Positions 57,154 through 64,000 of a stretch of 64,000 nt of DNA are shown here, one piece after another. Below the pieces are notes generated by a model. The model made no database searches and was not told the origin of the DNA. It saw nothing but the letters and a program-made list of their open reading frames with translations. The stretch is from contig NZ_JACRUI010000002.1 of assembly GCF_014305095.1 (NCBI RefSeq), positions 186,001 through 250,000 on the forward strand, written 5' to 3'. This DNA comes from Flavobacterium kayseriense (GTDB taxonomy: Bacteria > Bacteroidota > Bacteroidia > Flavobacteriales > Flavobacteriaceae). Position 1 is the stretch's first letter. Each line of letters begins with the position of its first letter. The translations under genes were made by a program, and so were the position numbers.

Positions 57154-58482
57154 TTAAACCTCTACATTTAGAAATTCCATTCGTACGCTTCCGTCTTCAT
57201 CAATTCGAGTTAGATTAATATCGTGTAAGGTGTTTACCAAAGCCGGGTTCCATGGTGTTTTTACTTTTACATAATTCTCTGTAAATCCATGAATATAACC
57301 CTCTTTATTCTCACTTTCGAACAAAACTGACCTGTTGCTTCCCAACTGATTTTCATAAAAAGCACGACGCTTTTTTACAGATAAACTACGTAGCATTTTA
57401 CTACGTTTAGCTCGCACATTGGCAGCAACTACGCCATCCATTGTAGCAGCTTCCGTATTATCACGCTCTGAATAGGTAAAAACATGTAAGTAAGATATAT
57501 CCATCTCATTTAAGAAATGATAGGTTTCTAGAAAATGTTCATCTGTTTCACCAGGAAAACCTACGATCACATCCACACCTATACAAGCATGAGGCATCAC
57601 TTCTCTAATTTTATTTACTCTTTCGGTATAAACTTCTCGTTGGTACCTGCGCTTCATTAACTTCAAAATATCATTACTTCCTGATTGTAAAGGAATGTGA
57701 AAATGAGGTACAAAAGTTCGGCTTTTAGAGACAAATTCTATCGTTTCGTTTTTCAACAAATTGGGTTCGATTGATGAAATTCGCAACCTTTCGATTCCTT
57801 CTACTTCATCTAGTGCTTGCACCAATTCTAAGAACGTATGTTCGTGTTTTTTATTTCCGAATTCTCCTTTTCCGTAGTCGCCAATATTAACTCCAGTAAG
57901 TACAATTTCTTTGATGTTTTGAGCTGAAATATCTTTTGCATTCTTCAACACATTTTCTAATTCATCTGAACGTGAAATTCCACGTGCTAGTGGAATGGTG
58001 CAATAGGTACATTTATAATCACAACCGTCTTGCACTTTTAAAAATGCTCTAGTTCTATCACCTATTGAATAACTTCCTACATAAAAATCAGCATCAGCAA
58101 TCTCGCAAGAGTGTACTTCGCCCATGTCGTTCTTAGATAAATCGTTAATATAATCAGTGATTTTAAATTTTTCAGTAGCACCAAGAACCAAATCAACTCC
58201 ATCTACCGCAGCTAACTCTTCAGGTTTTAATTGCGCATAACAACCCACTGCAGCTACAAAAGCCTTGTTGTTGAGTTTCATGGCTTTCTTAACCACTTGT
58301 TTGAATTGTTTATCTGCATTTTCGGTAACAGAGCAGGTATTAATCACATACATATCAGCCACTTCTTCAAAATCAACTCGATCAAATCCTTCGTCTTGAA
58401 AACTACGAGCAATAGTCGAAGTTTCTGAAAAATTTAGTTTACATCCTAGCGTGTAGAACGCTACTTTTTTTCTGTTTTCCAT
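57154..58482 (-). CDS. mtaB: tRNA (N6-threonylcarbamoyladenosine-37-C2)-methylthiotransferase
   Basis: MtaB converts t6A to ms2t6A at position 37 of tRNAs reading ANN codons. The 442-residue protein has the UPF0004 domain (AFYTLGCKLNFSETSTI, with further cysteines in NTCSVTENAD and AAVGCYAQ). Its radical SAM cluster site is DGCDYKCTYCTIPLARG (CxxxCxxC), followed by TGVNIGDYGKG and LQSGSNDILKLMKRRY. A short TRAM domain is at the end. The first block (YTLGCKLNFSE) is typical of MtaB rather than MiaB or RimO. A TAAATTTG promoter box lies at 58527-58534. Confidence 0.94.
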   Translation of the reverse strand: MENRKKVAFYTLGCKLNFSETSTIARSFQDEGFDRVDFEEVADMYVINTCSVTENADKQFKQVVKKAMKLNNKAFVAAVGCYAQLKPEELAAVDGVDLVLGATEKFKITDYINDLSKNDMGEVHSCEIADADFYVGSYSIGDRTRAFLKVQDGCDYKCTYCTIPLARGISRSDELENVLKNAKDISAQNIKEIVLTGVNIGDYGKGEFGNKKHEHTFLELVQALDEVEGIERLRISSIEPNLLKNETIEFVSKSRTFVPHFHIPLQSGSNDILKLMKRRYQREVYTERVNKIREVMPHACIGVDVIVGFPGETDEHFLETYHFLNEMDISYLHVFTYSERDNTEAATMDGVVAANVRAKRSKMLRSLSVKKRRAFYENQLGSNRSVLFESENKEGYIHGFTENYVKVKTPWNPALVNTLHDINLTRIDEDGSVRMEFLNVEV

Positions 58483-58526
58483 ATGTAGTCACTAATAATG
58501 AAATCGTTGTCAAAAATTAGCGTGTG

Positions 58527-58534
58527 CAAATTTA
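58527..58534 (-). promoter_or_regulatory. Promoter -7 box of mtaB
   Basis: TAAATTTG on the minus strand lies 44 bases before the ATG. The -33 element is not clear. Confidence 0.45.
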
Positions 58535-58631
58535 CAAACAATTTTTATAATGAAAATAGTATTTAGCAATTAAGTCTATTTCATTTCTAATATTATAGCA
58601 TCAAAGAGTTTCGCTATTCGATTGTTTTGAA

Positions 58632-58639
58632 TACTTTTG
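58632..58639 (+). promoter_or_regulatory. Promoter -7 box of the exported hypothetical gene
   Basis: TACTTTTG matches TAnnTTTG, 26 bases before the ATG at 58666. Its position inside the longest reading frame supports the later start. Confidence 0.5.
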
Positions 58640-58665
58640 AACATCAGATACAATCATACTTAGAA

Positions 58666-59247
58666 ATGAAAAAAATTATTATTGCACTATTTATTGTAGT
58701 ATCAACTACAGTTAGCGCTCAAAACAAGGTGGAATGGGACGGTAAATATGAGCTACAATTATCGGACTTTCAGTCAGAAGGCACGCAAGTTGGCGGCACT
58801 TCCATAATTAGTATGCAAACCGCTTCTAGTTTACAGTTTGGATTTCAAATGAGTAATGTCGAGTTTATGTTTACTAAAAACTTTAACACGAAAGTAGAAT
58901 GTGCCTTTCAGAGGGATGGAGCTTTAATCGTGGCACCAGATACGCTAACAGCAAATAAATTAGTCCAATTTGCACAGTATCAATTTAATTTATCTGAATT
59001 GTACGCTCGAAAATTGAGACAACAAATATATGAAAACAAGGCTACTTTCTCAGATATCAGTTTTTTGAAACCCTTATATGAAAATATAGAAAAAGATTTC
59101 ATTACTGAAAATGGAGTTGCATCTAAAGAAACAAACCTAGGACAAGAGGAAGAAAAACTTGCTCTTTTAAATGCAAAAGTACTTACTAGCATTGAAGAGT
59201 TAGCTGATTTTTGTAAAAGTTGTAAACCCCCAAAAAAGAAAAAATAA
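58666..59247 (+). CDS. Exported hypothetical protein
   Basis: A 193-residue protein with a clear signal peptide (MKKIIIALFIVVSTTVSAQ). The mature part begins NKVEWDGKYELQLSDFQSEGTQ, continues with mixed strands and helices, and ends in a lysine-rich tail (CKSCKPPKKKK). The region VQFAQYQFNLSELYARKLRQQIYENKATF looks helical. I recognise no named family. The frame extends 13 codons upstream (to 58627), but the signal peptide and a promoter box fix the start given. It is monocistronic. Confidence 0.72.
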   Translation: MKKIIIALFIVVSTTVSAQNKVEWDGKYELQLSDFQSEGTQVGGTSIISMQTASSLQFGFQMSNVEFMFTKNFNTKVECAFQRDGALIVAPDTLTANKLVQFAQYQFNLSELYARKLRQQIYENKATFSDISFLKPLYENIEKDFITENGVASKETNLGQEEEKLALLNAKVLTSIEELADFCKSCKPPKKKK

Positions 59248-59256
59248 GTAACACAA

Positions 59257-59288
59257 TAGCAAATCCATACAATATTATGGATTTGCTA
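59257..59288. repeat. Perfect inverted repeat between convergent genes
   Basis: AGCAAATCCATA-6 nt-TATGGATTTGCT forms a 12-bp stem. Neither strand has a good T run after it, so it is either an imperfect terminator or another hairpin element. Confidence 0.7.
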
Positions 59289-59304
59289 AAAACATTAAAA
59301 AAAA

Positions 59305-60102
59305 TTAATTTAAAATAAATCTCCTCACTACCTCAGCTACTCCATGATTATTGTTTGAAGCAACAATAACATTAGCTTTATCTCGCAGGTCAGCATCGAC
59401 ATTGTCAACCCAGACACCAAGACCTGCATACTCTATCATTGACAAATCATTACCTGCATTACCAACTGCAATAACCTCTGATTGAAGAATATTTAGTTTA
59501 TCCGCCAAGAATTTCACACTAGCTCCTTTATCAATTCCGTTTTGTGCTACTTCTAAGAAAAAAGGTTTAGACATGCACACACTTAAATGAGGCATTGCTT
59601 TTTTTAAATCCTGCTCTACTTCTTTTAAATAAGAAGGCTCTTCTAACAAGATACATTTTACAGCAGATGATTGTACAGCTGCTCTAAAATCATTGACTTT
59701 GTTATGTTGCAAGCCGGTAATATTTAATTCTACATCGATGTACTCTGAACTAGTCTCACTCACTACCTTACCATCCACGTAAGTGATAATATGAGTCTTA
59801 TGTTTGACGCTATAGTCGTATAATTCGTGAATCTGCTCTTGAGTTAACATTTGCTCGAAAATAATTTCGTTTTCTTTCAAATTGGTTATTACAGCTCCGT
59901 TGTACGAAATAATATATGAATCACCCAATCCTAATTCCTTAGCATATTCAATCATAGCTGGGGTTGGTCTGCCAGAAGCAAGAATTACAAGTACTCCCAT
60001 TTCTTTGGCTTTAGCCAACATTAGTGCATTCTCATCAGAAATTTTATGGTCATCGTTTAACAAGGTATCATCCATGTCTAAAACCAGCATTTTATATTTC
60101 AT
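59305..60102 (-). CDS. Cof-type HAD-IIB phosphatase
   Basis: A 265-residue haloacid dehalogenase-superfamily phosphatase with a C2B cap. Motif I is LDMDDTLLNDDHKIS (both Asp), motif II LASGRPTPA, the motif III lysine is in GIDKGASVKFLAD, and motif IV is AVGNAGNDLSMIEYAG. Family members dephosphorylate sugar phosphates, flavin or pyridoxal phosphate. The usual GDxxND of motif IV is GNAGND here, a conservative change. It lies downstream of a terminator and has its own unit. Confidence 0.92.
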   Translation of the reverse strand: MKYKMLVLDMDDTLLNDDHKISDENALMLAKAKEMGVLVILASGRPTPAMIEYAKELGLGDSYIISYNGAVITNLKENEIIFEQMLTQEQIHELYDYSVKHKTHIITYVDGKVVSETSSEYIDVELNITGLQHNKVNDFRAAVQSSAVKCILLEEPSYLKEVEQDLKKAMPHLSVCMSKPFFLEVAQNGIDKGASVKFLADKLNILQSEVIAVGNAGNDLSMIEYAGLGVWVDNVDADLRDKANVIVASNNNHGVAEVVRRFILN

Positions 60103-60124
60103 TTCTTTCCCTTTATGGTAATTA

Positions 60125-60170
60125 CAAAAAAAGAAACCTTCACGTTTTTATAACATCAAAGGTTTCTCAT
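60125..60170 (-). terminator. Terminator after the DUF2007 gene
   Basis: On the minus strand the stem GAAACCTT / AAGGTTTC with an 18-base loop is followed by T7. It separates the DUF2007 operon from the HAD gene. Confidence 0.8.
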
Positions 60171-60197
60171 TGTATAGATTTAAGATTTATTATGTTT

Positions 60198-60416
60198 TTA
60201 GATACTTAACCTAAATTCTTCGATTACAGGATTTACTTTTGCAAATTCTGTTTCTTGTACAAATAATTCAACCGCTGATCCTGAACTACCAAAACCTGCT
60301 AATCTAGCTGATTGAATATTGTCCTTCATCAAGACATCGATTCCAATAGCTTCAATTTTTTCTTTTAAAGCCATTGCTAAAATTTCACTTCCTGAAAACA
60401 CTTTCATTAATCCCAT
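60198..60416 (-). CDS. DUF2007 domain protein (putative signal-transducing protein)
   Basis: A 72-residue protein beginning MGLMKVFSGSEILAMALKEKIEAIGIDVLMKD, with SARLAGFGSSGSAVELFVQETEF. This is the small DUF2007 (putative prokaryotic signal-transducing) fold related to PII-like ferredoxin folds. The biochemical role is unknown. It starts 16 bases after the stop of the single-domain DEAD-like gene and ends at a terminator, so the two are an operon and may work together. Confidence 0.85.
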   Translation of the reverse strand: MGLMKVFSGSEILAMALKEKIEAIGIDVLMKDNIQSARLAGFGSSGSAVELFVQETEFAKVNPVIEEFRLSI

Positions 60417-60432
60417 GGTATTCTATTTTATA

Positions 60433-61110
60433 TTATTTTTCGTCTTCGTCGTTTTTCCCTTCAATATCTTCATCCTCGTCTTCATCCACGTCTTCGTCTT
60501 CCTCAATTTCAAATAAGAAAGGTTCTTCCATCATTTTTTCAGCAAGAATATCTATTCTGTCTGAAAGAATTTCAGAAAAAATCACTCGTTGCGTTCGAGC
60601 TATACTATTAGAAATACGCATGATCTTAGTTTCATGACGTAATTTTAAAATAGCATCAGCGTCATCTATAATAAACATTTTTAAACGGTTTACGTTGTAG
60701 CCAGCAGTACTAAACATGTCATTTAATTTAGCAGGAGTACCAATTAAAACATCAATACCGCCTGAAATATAATTCTTATCATATTCCATGTCTCCTTTTT
60801 CATGCACGCCATAAACGGTCAAATCAGTATGCTTACCAAATTTTTCAAAAAGAGCACTCATTGCAAGTACTTTCTCTTTGCTTTCAACCATTATTAAAGC
60901 TCTTGGTGATTGCTCGCCTTCTTTAACTAATTGCTGAATAACATTTAGTACGATAGTTGTCGATTTTCCGCTACCAGGAGGTGCAATAATAATACAATCT
61001 GCTCCACTTTTAAGAGTCGAAAAAGTTTCTTTTTGCATTCCATTTGGCTCCGTTAATCCGTTTGCTATTAATGATTCCTTTAAGCCTTCGTTTATTTTTT
61101 TTAGTTTCAT
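60433..61110 (-). CDS. Single-domain DEAD-box-like ATPase with acidic tail
   Basis: A 225-residue protein holding only the first RecA domain of a DEAD-box helicase. It has a Q-motif region (EPNGMQKETF, Gln26), motif I APPGSGKS (43-50), GTPAKLNDM as motif Ib, and motif II DDAD (149-152) in place of DEAD. Motif III, SAT in helicases, reads SEI in VIFSEILSD. The second RecA domain is absent. Instead the protein ends with ~22 mostly acidic residues (EEDEDVDEDEDEDIEGK). It may bind ATP and protein or RNA without unwinding. There is no frameshift sign: the frame ends at a clean stop, 16 bases before DUF2007. Confidence 0.82.
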   Translation of the reverse strand: MKLKKINEGLKESLIANGLTEPNGMQKETFSTLKSGADCIIIAPPGSGKSTTIVLNVIQQLVKEGEQSPRALIMVESKEKVLAMSALFEKFGKHTDLTVYGVHEKGDMEYDKNYISGGIDVLIGTPAKLNDMFSTAGYNVNRLKMFIIDDADAILKLRHETKIMRISNSIARTQRVIFSEILSDRIDILAEKMMEEPFLFEIEEDEDVDEDEDEDIEGKNDEDEK

Positions 61111-61196
61111 TCTTTATTATTGAAAGTCTAAAAACCAATAAATGCTAACTTTACATAGCATTGATTTAATTTTTAAACCATTAATTTACTTTGATA

Positions 61197-62360
61197 TTAT
61201 TTAGAAGCAAAAAGCTTTACGTCATTCTCAGATATTTGGCTACCGCCAAGAATAATCAATCGTTCTACAACATTTCGAAGCTCTCTGATATTTCCAGTCC
61301 AATCGTATTCCTGTAATAAATTAATTGCATCAGCAGAAAATTTCTTAACTGCATTTCCTTGCTCTGAAGCAATTTTATCTGCAAAATGACCTACGAGCAA
61401 AGGTATGTCATCGCGTCTCTCATTTAGCGAAGGTACTTTAATTAAAATAACTGCTAATCGATGGTATAAATCCTCACGGAAACGACCCTCGGCGATTTCT
61501 GTTTTTAAATCTTTGTTAGTTGCCGCTACGACACGAACATCAACTTTTATATCCTTATCAGCTCCTACTCTTGTGATCATGTTTTCCTGCAATGCACGCA
61601 ACACTTTGGCTTGAGCCGACAGACTCATATCTCCAATTTCGTCTAAGAAAATTGTTCCCTTATCTGCTGCTTCAAACTTACCTGCTCTGTCTTTTACAGC
61701 TGAAGTAAATGCTCCTTTTACGTGACCAAACAACTCACTTTCTATTAACTCAGATGGTATTGCAGCGCAGTTTACTTCGATTAAAGGAAAACTAGCGCGT
61801 TCACTTTTTTCATGCAATTGATGCGCTACTAATTCCTTTCCAGTTCCGTTAGGCCCTGTGATTAGTACTCTAGCCTCGGTAGGCGCAACCTTATCAATCA
61901 TAACTTTGATATGACCTATAGCTTCACTCTCACCGATCATTTCGTAATTTTTGCTAACTTTTTTCTTAAGAATTTTATTCTCGACAACAAGCTGCTTTTT
62001 ATCTAAAGCGTTTCGAACCGTATTTAATAAACGGTTTAAATCTGGTGGTTTAGATATATAATCAAAAGCCCCTAATCGCATGGTATTGATGGCCGTTTCC
62101 ATGTCACCGTGACCGGAAATCATTACGATTGGAATTTCGGGTTTTATTTTTTTTACGGCTTCTAATAACTCTACGCCATCCATTTTTGGCATTTTGATAT
62201 CGCAGAGTACTAAGTCATAATCATTATTCTTTATTTTTTCGAATCCTAAAATACCGTCTTCGGCGTCCTCGACTTGATAGCTATCGTTTTCTTCTGAAAG
62301 AATTTTTGTTAATACTCTTCGAATTGCTGCTTCGTCTTCTATGATAAGTATTTTTGGCAT
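61197..62360 (-). CDS. NtrC-type sigma-54 response regulator lacking a DNA-binding domain
   Basis: A 387-residue response regulator. Receiver domain 1-120 has the phospho-acceptor Asp54 in LCDIKMPKMDG and the Lys of ISKPPD. The AAA+ domain (~140-385) has Walker A GPNGTGKE (169-176), Walker B GTIFLDEIGDM (235-245), and arginine fingers in RFREDLYHRLAV. The sigma-54 contact loop is GAFTSA (216-221), not GAFTGA. The protein stops after the AAA+ lid (NIRELRNVVERLIILGG), so no Fis-type helix-turn-helix follows. It should activate RpoN promoters from solution or by unknown recruitment. No sensor kinase is adjacent. Confidence 0.88.
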   Translation of the reverse strand: MPKILIIEDEAAIRRVLTKILSEENDSYQVEDAEDGILGFEKIKNNDYDLVLCDIKMPKMDGVELLEAVKKIKPEIPIVMISGHGDMETAINTMRLGAFDYISKPPDLNRLLNTVRNALDKKQLVVENKILKKKVSKNYEMIGESEAIGHIKVMIDKVAPTEARVLITGPNGTGKELVAHQLHEKSERASFPLIEVNCAAIPSELIESELFGHVKGAFTSAVKDRAGKFEAADKGTIFLDEIGDMSLSAQAKVLRALQENMITRVGADKDIKVDVRVVAATNKDLKTEIAEGRFREDLYHRLAVILIKVPSLNERRDDIPLLVGHFADKIASEQGNAVKKFSADAINLLQEYDWTGNIRELRNVVERLIILGGSQISENDVKLFASK

Positions 62361-62430
62361 CTTTTTTTGTTTTAATCGTTAGTAGCTGTTATCGAATTGA
62401 TTCTCCAAGTACAAAATCATCTTGGCAATC

Positions 62431-62538
62431 TAGCCCTGATAGAGCCGATATCCTCGCGATCCCGTTCTTTAGCGAGCGTGAGATAAAGGCGAAAGCAGGT
62501 ACTTTGTAAATTGACAAAAACCAAGCCATTCGCTCCTA
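62431..62538 (+). repeat. Structured repeat element, copy 3
   Basis: It begins TAGCCCTGAT and contains TATCCTCGCG pairing with CGTGAGATA across a 13-base loop, then GCGAAAGCAGG. The tail TTCGCTCCTAAG appears ~30 bases later than expected, so the right end is stretched or partly degraded. A local hairpin CCAAG-11 nt-CTTGG lies just upstream (62405-62425). It sits between the NtrC-like gene and the ABC permease gene, antisense to both. Confidence 0.62.
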
Positions 62539-62549
62539 AGCCTTTTGTT

Positions 62550-63866
62550 TTAATACTGAAGCCATTTATATAACTCTTTCCATGTTGGTTTTTTACCGTA
62601 CATTAAAATACCAATACGGTATATTTTAGCTGCAAACCAAACAACAGCAAAAAAGGTAGCAAAAAGTAAAGTTACTGAGATTGCCACTTGCCACAAAGGT
62701 ACGCCAAATGGTATTCTCATAAGCATTACAATAGGTGATGTTAGCGGAATCATTGAAAAAACAACTGCAATAGTGCCATGTGGATCATTGACAACACTAA
62801 AAAATCCAACATAAACACTTAACATTAAAGGCATAATTACCGGCAATAGAAATTGCTGAGAATCGGTTTGATTGTCGACCGCTGCACCAATAGCAGCATA
62901 AAATGAACTATACAAAAAATAACCTCCTATAAAATAGATTAGAAACGAAATAAGGATGGTTGCAATAGGTAAATTCCATAACTCTTTAATATACATCTGG
63001 GCTGTTCCTGCAAAACTGTTTTGCGCTTGTTGCATGGCTTCGGGCGAGATTTTAGCCGTTGGTGATGCGTTGACGCCAAAGAAATAAGAGGCTGCAAACA
63101 TTAAAGAAAGTCCCAACAGAGCCCAAATTAAAAATTGTAAAATTCCAGCTAGTGAGGTTCCTACTATTTTACCAATCATGAGCTGAAAAGGCTTAACCGA
63201 AGAAATAATAATTTCGATAATTCGATTGGTCTTTTCCTCGATTACGGAACGCATAACCATGTTACCATAAATTATAATAAACATCATGATGAGATAACCA
63301 AAACCTCCACCGATAGCAATTTTAATCTCGTTAAGGCCTTTCATACTTTCCTCACCAGAAGCTTTTGTTAAACTAATATTAACTTTTGATTGTGCTTTTT
63401 GAATCGCTAGCGTATCTAAATTAGCGTTTTCGAGATTGAGATTCGTGATTTTTGTAGCTATAACATCTTGGATATTCTCTATAAAGGAAATACTAGGACT
63501 GCTGTTTGATACGAATTGAATTTTAGTTTCAAACTCACTTATAGCTGTCGCCTGAGGTATTATCAATAATCCATCATATCCCTCGCTAATAATACTATCT
63601 TTTAAAAACTTAATATCTACAGCAGATAAATCGAGATAGTTGTAGGCTCCTTTTTTACTATTTTGAGAAGTGAAATTTTTAACAAATAAACCCGATTCGT
63701 CATGAATGACTATTTGCTTTGTATCGGCTTTCATTGAACTTAAATACCCTACAAAGGCTGCGATACCCACAAATAGTAGCGGACTAAGAAAGGTCATGAC
63801 GATGAAAGACTTGTTGCGAACCTTAGCAACAAATTCTCTTTTTATGATTAATGATATAATGCTCAT
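62550..63866 (-). CDS. ABC-2 type transporter permease (NatB-like)
   Basis: A 438-residue inner-membrane protein with a first helix at the N-terminus (SFIVMTFLSPLLFVGIAAFVGYLSS). A ~150-residue extracytoplasmic domain follows, then five or six helices. The conserved ABC-2 block VMRSVIEEKTNRIIEIIISSVKPFQLMIGKIVG marks the NatB/ABC2_membrane_3 family, sodium or drug exporters. An in-frame start ten codons upstream exists, but MSIISLIIKREFVAKVR is the family start. The partner ATPase gene lies just upstream, cut by the window end. The substrate is unknown. Confidence 0.88.
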   Translation of the reverse strand: MSIISLIIKREFVAKVRNKSFIVMTFLSPLLFVGIAAFVGYLSSMKADTKQIVIHDESGLFVKNFTSQNSKKGAYNYLDLSAVDIKFLKDSIISEGYDGLLIIPQATAISEFETKIQFVSNSSPSISFIENIQDVIATKITNLNLENANLDTLAIQKAQSKVNISLTKASGEESMKGLNEIKIAIGGGFGYLIMMFIIIYGNMVMRSVIEEKTNRIIEIIISSVKPFQLMIGKIVGTSLAGILQFLIWALLGLSLMFAASYFFGVNASPTAKISPEAMQQAQNSFAGTAQMYIKELWNLPIATILISFLIYFIGGYFLYSSFYAAIGAAVDNQTDSQQFLLPVIMPLMLSVYVGFFSVVNDPHGTIAVVFSMIPLTSPIVMLMRIPFGVPLWQVAISVTLLFATFFAVVWFAAKIYRIGILMYGKKPTWKELYKWLQY

Positions 63867-63933
63867 AATGTTGTTTTTTGAAGTATGAAATCCCAAACTA
63901 AACTATGATGATTGGAATATGTTTGTTTAGGAT

Positions 63934-64000
63934 TTACTTTTCCTGTACGGATTGAATAAAAATATCATTGACGCTAGGAATTTTTTCTAAAAAGTGCGTT
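63934..64000 (-). CDS. ABC transporter ATP-binding protein, C-terminal fragment (5' end outside window)
   Basis: The last 22 codons read THFLEKIPSVNDIFIQSVQE before a stop. The sequence IPS-N-IFI near the end is typical of the C-terminal DUF4162 tail of NatA-type ATPases, and the gene lies directly upstream of a NatB-like permease on the same strand with a ~67-base gap. The ATPase motifs themselves are beyond the window. Confidence 0.72.
   Translation of the reverse strand, partial: THFLEKIPSVNDIFIQSVQEK

Noticed and set aside
60374..60637. Plus-strand serine-rich frame opposite the DEAD-like gene
   Set aside because: It is the antisense of the Asp/Glu-rich tail and has no other support.
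62361..62430. Missing helix-turn-helix of the NtrC-like gene restored by a frameshift
   Set aside because: The missing domain would lie past the stop at 61197, in the 86-base gap before the DEAD-like gene. That gap is too short and AT-rich to encode it.

Overview
The window is a gene-dense, AT-rich stretch of a Bacteroidota chromosome, most likely a Flavobacterium or a close relative in Flavobacteriaceae. The evidence is a fused SecDF, two AsnB paralogues, a MeaB GTPase, family-typical hypothetical proteins (DUF2911, DUF2007, DUF6929-like), many Bacteroidota-type promoters (TAnnTTTG, sometimes with an upstream TTG), and U-tailed hairpin terminators between most units. I see no tRNA, rRNA, CRISPR array, insertion sequence or prophage. 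The two ends cut genes: an aminotransferase at the left and an ABC transporter ATPase at the right.

Layout. 1-4.9 kb: aminotransferase, folE, cysS, yidD and lgt, all on the plus strand. 4.9-16.7 kb, minus strand: secDF, mdh, gyrB, two tandem asparagine synthetases, an exported amidohydrolase. 16.7-23.8 kb: a Gre-like factor, a DUF2911 protein, then a minus-strand set of a giant TPR protein, a PhzF-like enzyme and an outer-membrane barrel. 23.9-35.4 kb: ftsE followed by a surface-glycan locus with changing orientations: two GT2 enzymes, an FdtA-like cupin, two GT4-type transferases, a flippase, a fused cytidylyltransferase-SDR resembling CDP-ribitol synthase, a CDP-glycerol glycerophosphotransferase-like protein, a DegT aminotransferase and an acyltransferase. 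35.5-46.8 kb: housekeeping genes (TRIC-type channel, SpoU methyltransferase, serine hydrolase, RelA/SpoT, Fur-like regulator, purA, nudK-like, peroxiredoxin, AEC transporter, meaB). 46.9-57.1 kb: MATE transporter, an imelysin-like/di-haem peroxidase lipoprotein, a PhoX-like lipoprotein, a small porin-like protein, PPK2, an L,D-transpeptidase and an SDR. 57.1-64 kb: mtaB, a HAD phosphatase, DUF2007, a single-domain DEAD-like ATPase, an NtrC-type activator without a DNA-binding domain, and an ABC exporter.

The most interesting content is the glycan locus. The fused enzyme and the adjacent TagF/TagB-like transferase suggest that this Gram-negative organism activates ribitol phosphate (or a similar polyol phosphate) as a CDP derivative and transfers it to a surface glycan. 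The FdtA-like cupin, DegT aminotransferase and acyltransferase suggest an acylated amino-deoxy sugar in the same glycan. The second notable item is a structured repeat present three times (1551-1630, 53684-53830, 62431-62538). Its ends are conserved (TAGCCCTGAT ... AGCAGG ... AGCTCCT) and its internal hairpin arms differ in sequence but remain self-complementary, as expected for a folded RNA or a mobile palindromic element.

All identifications come from reading the sequence and from recall of family signatures. No database search was run.
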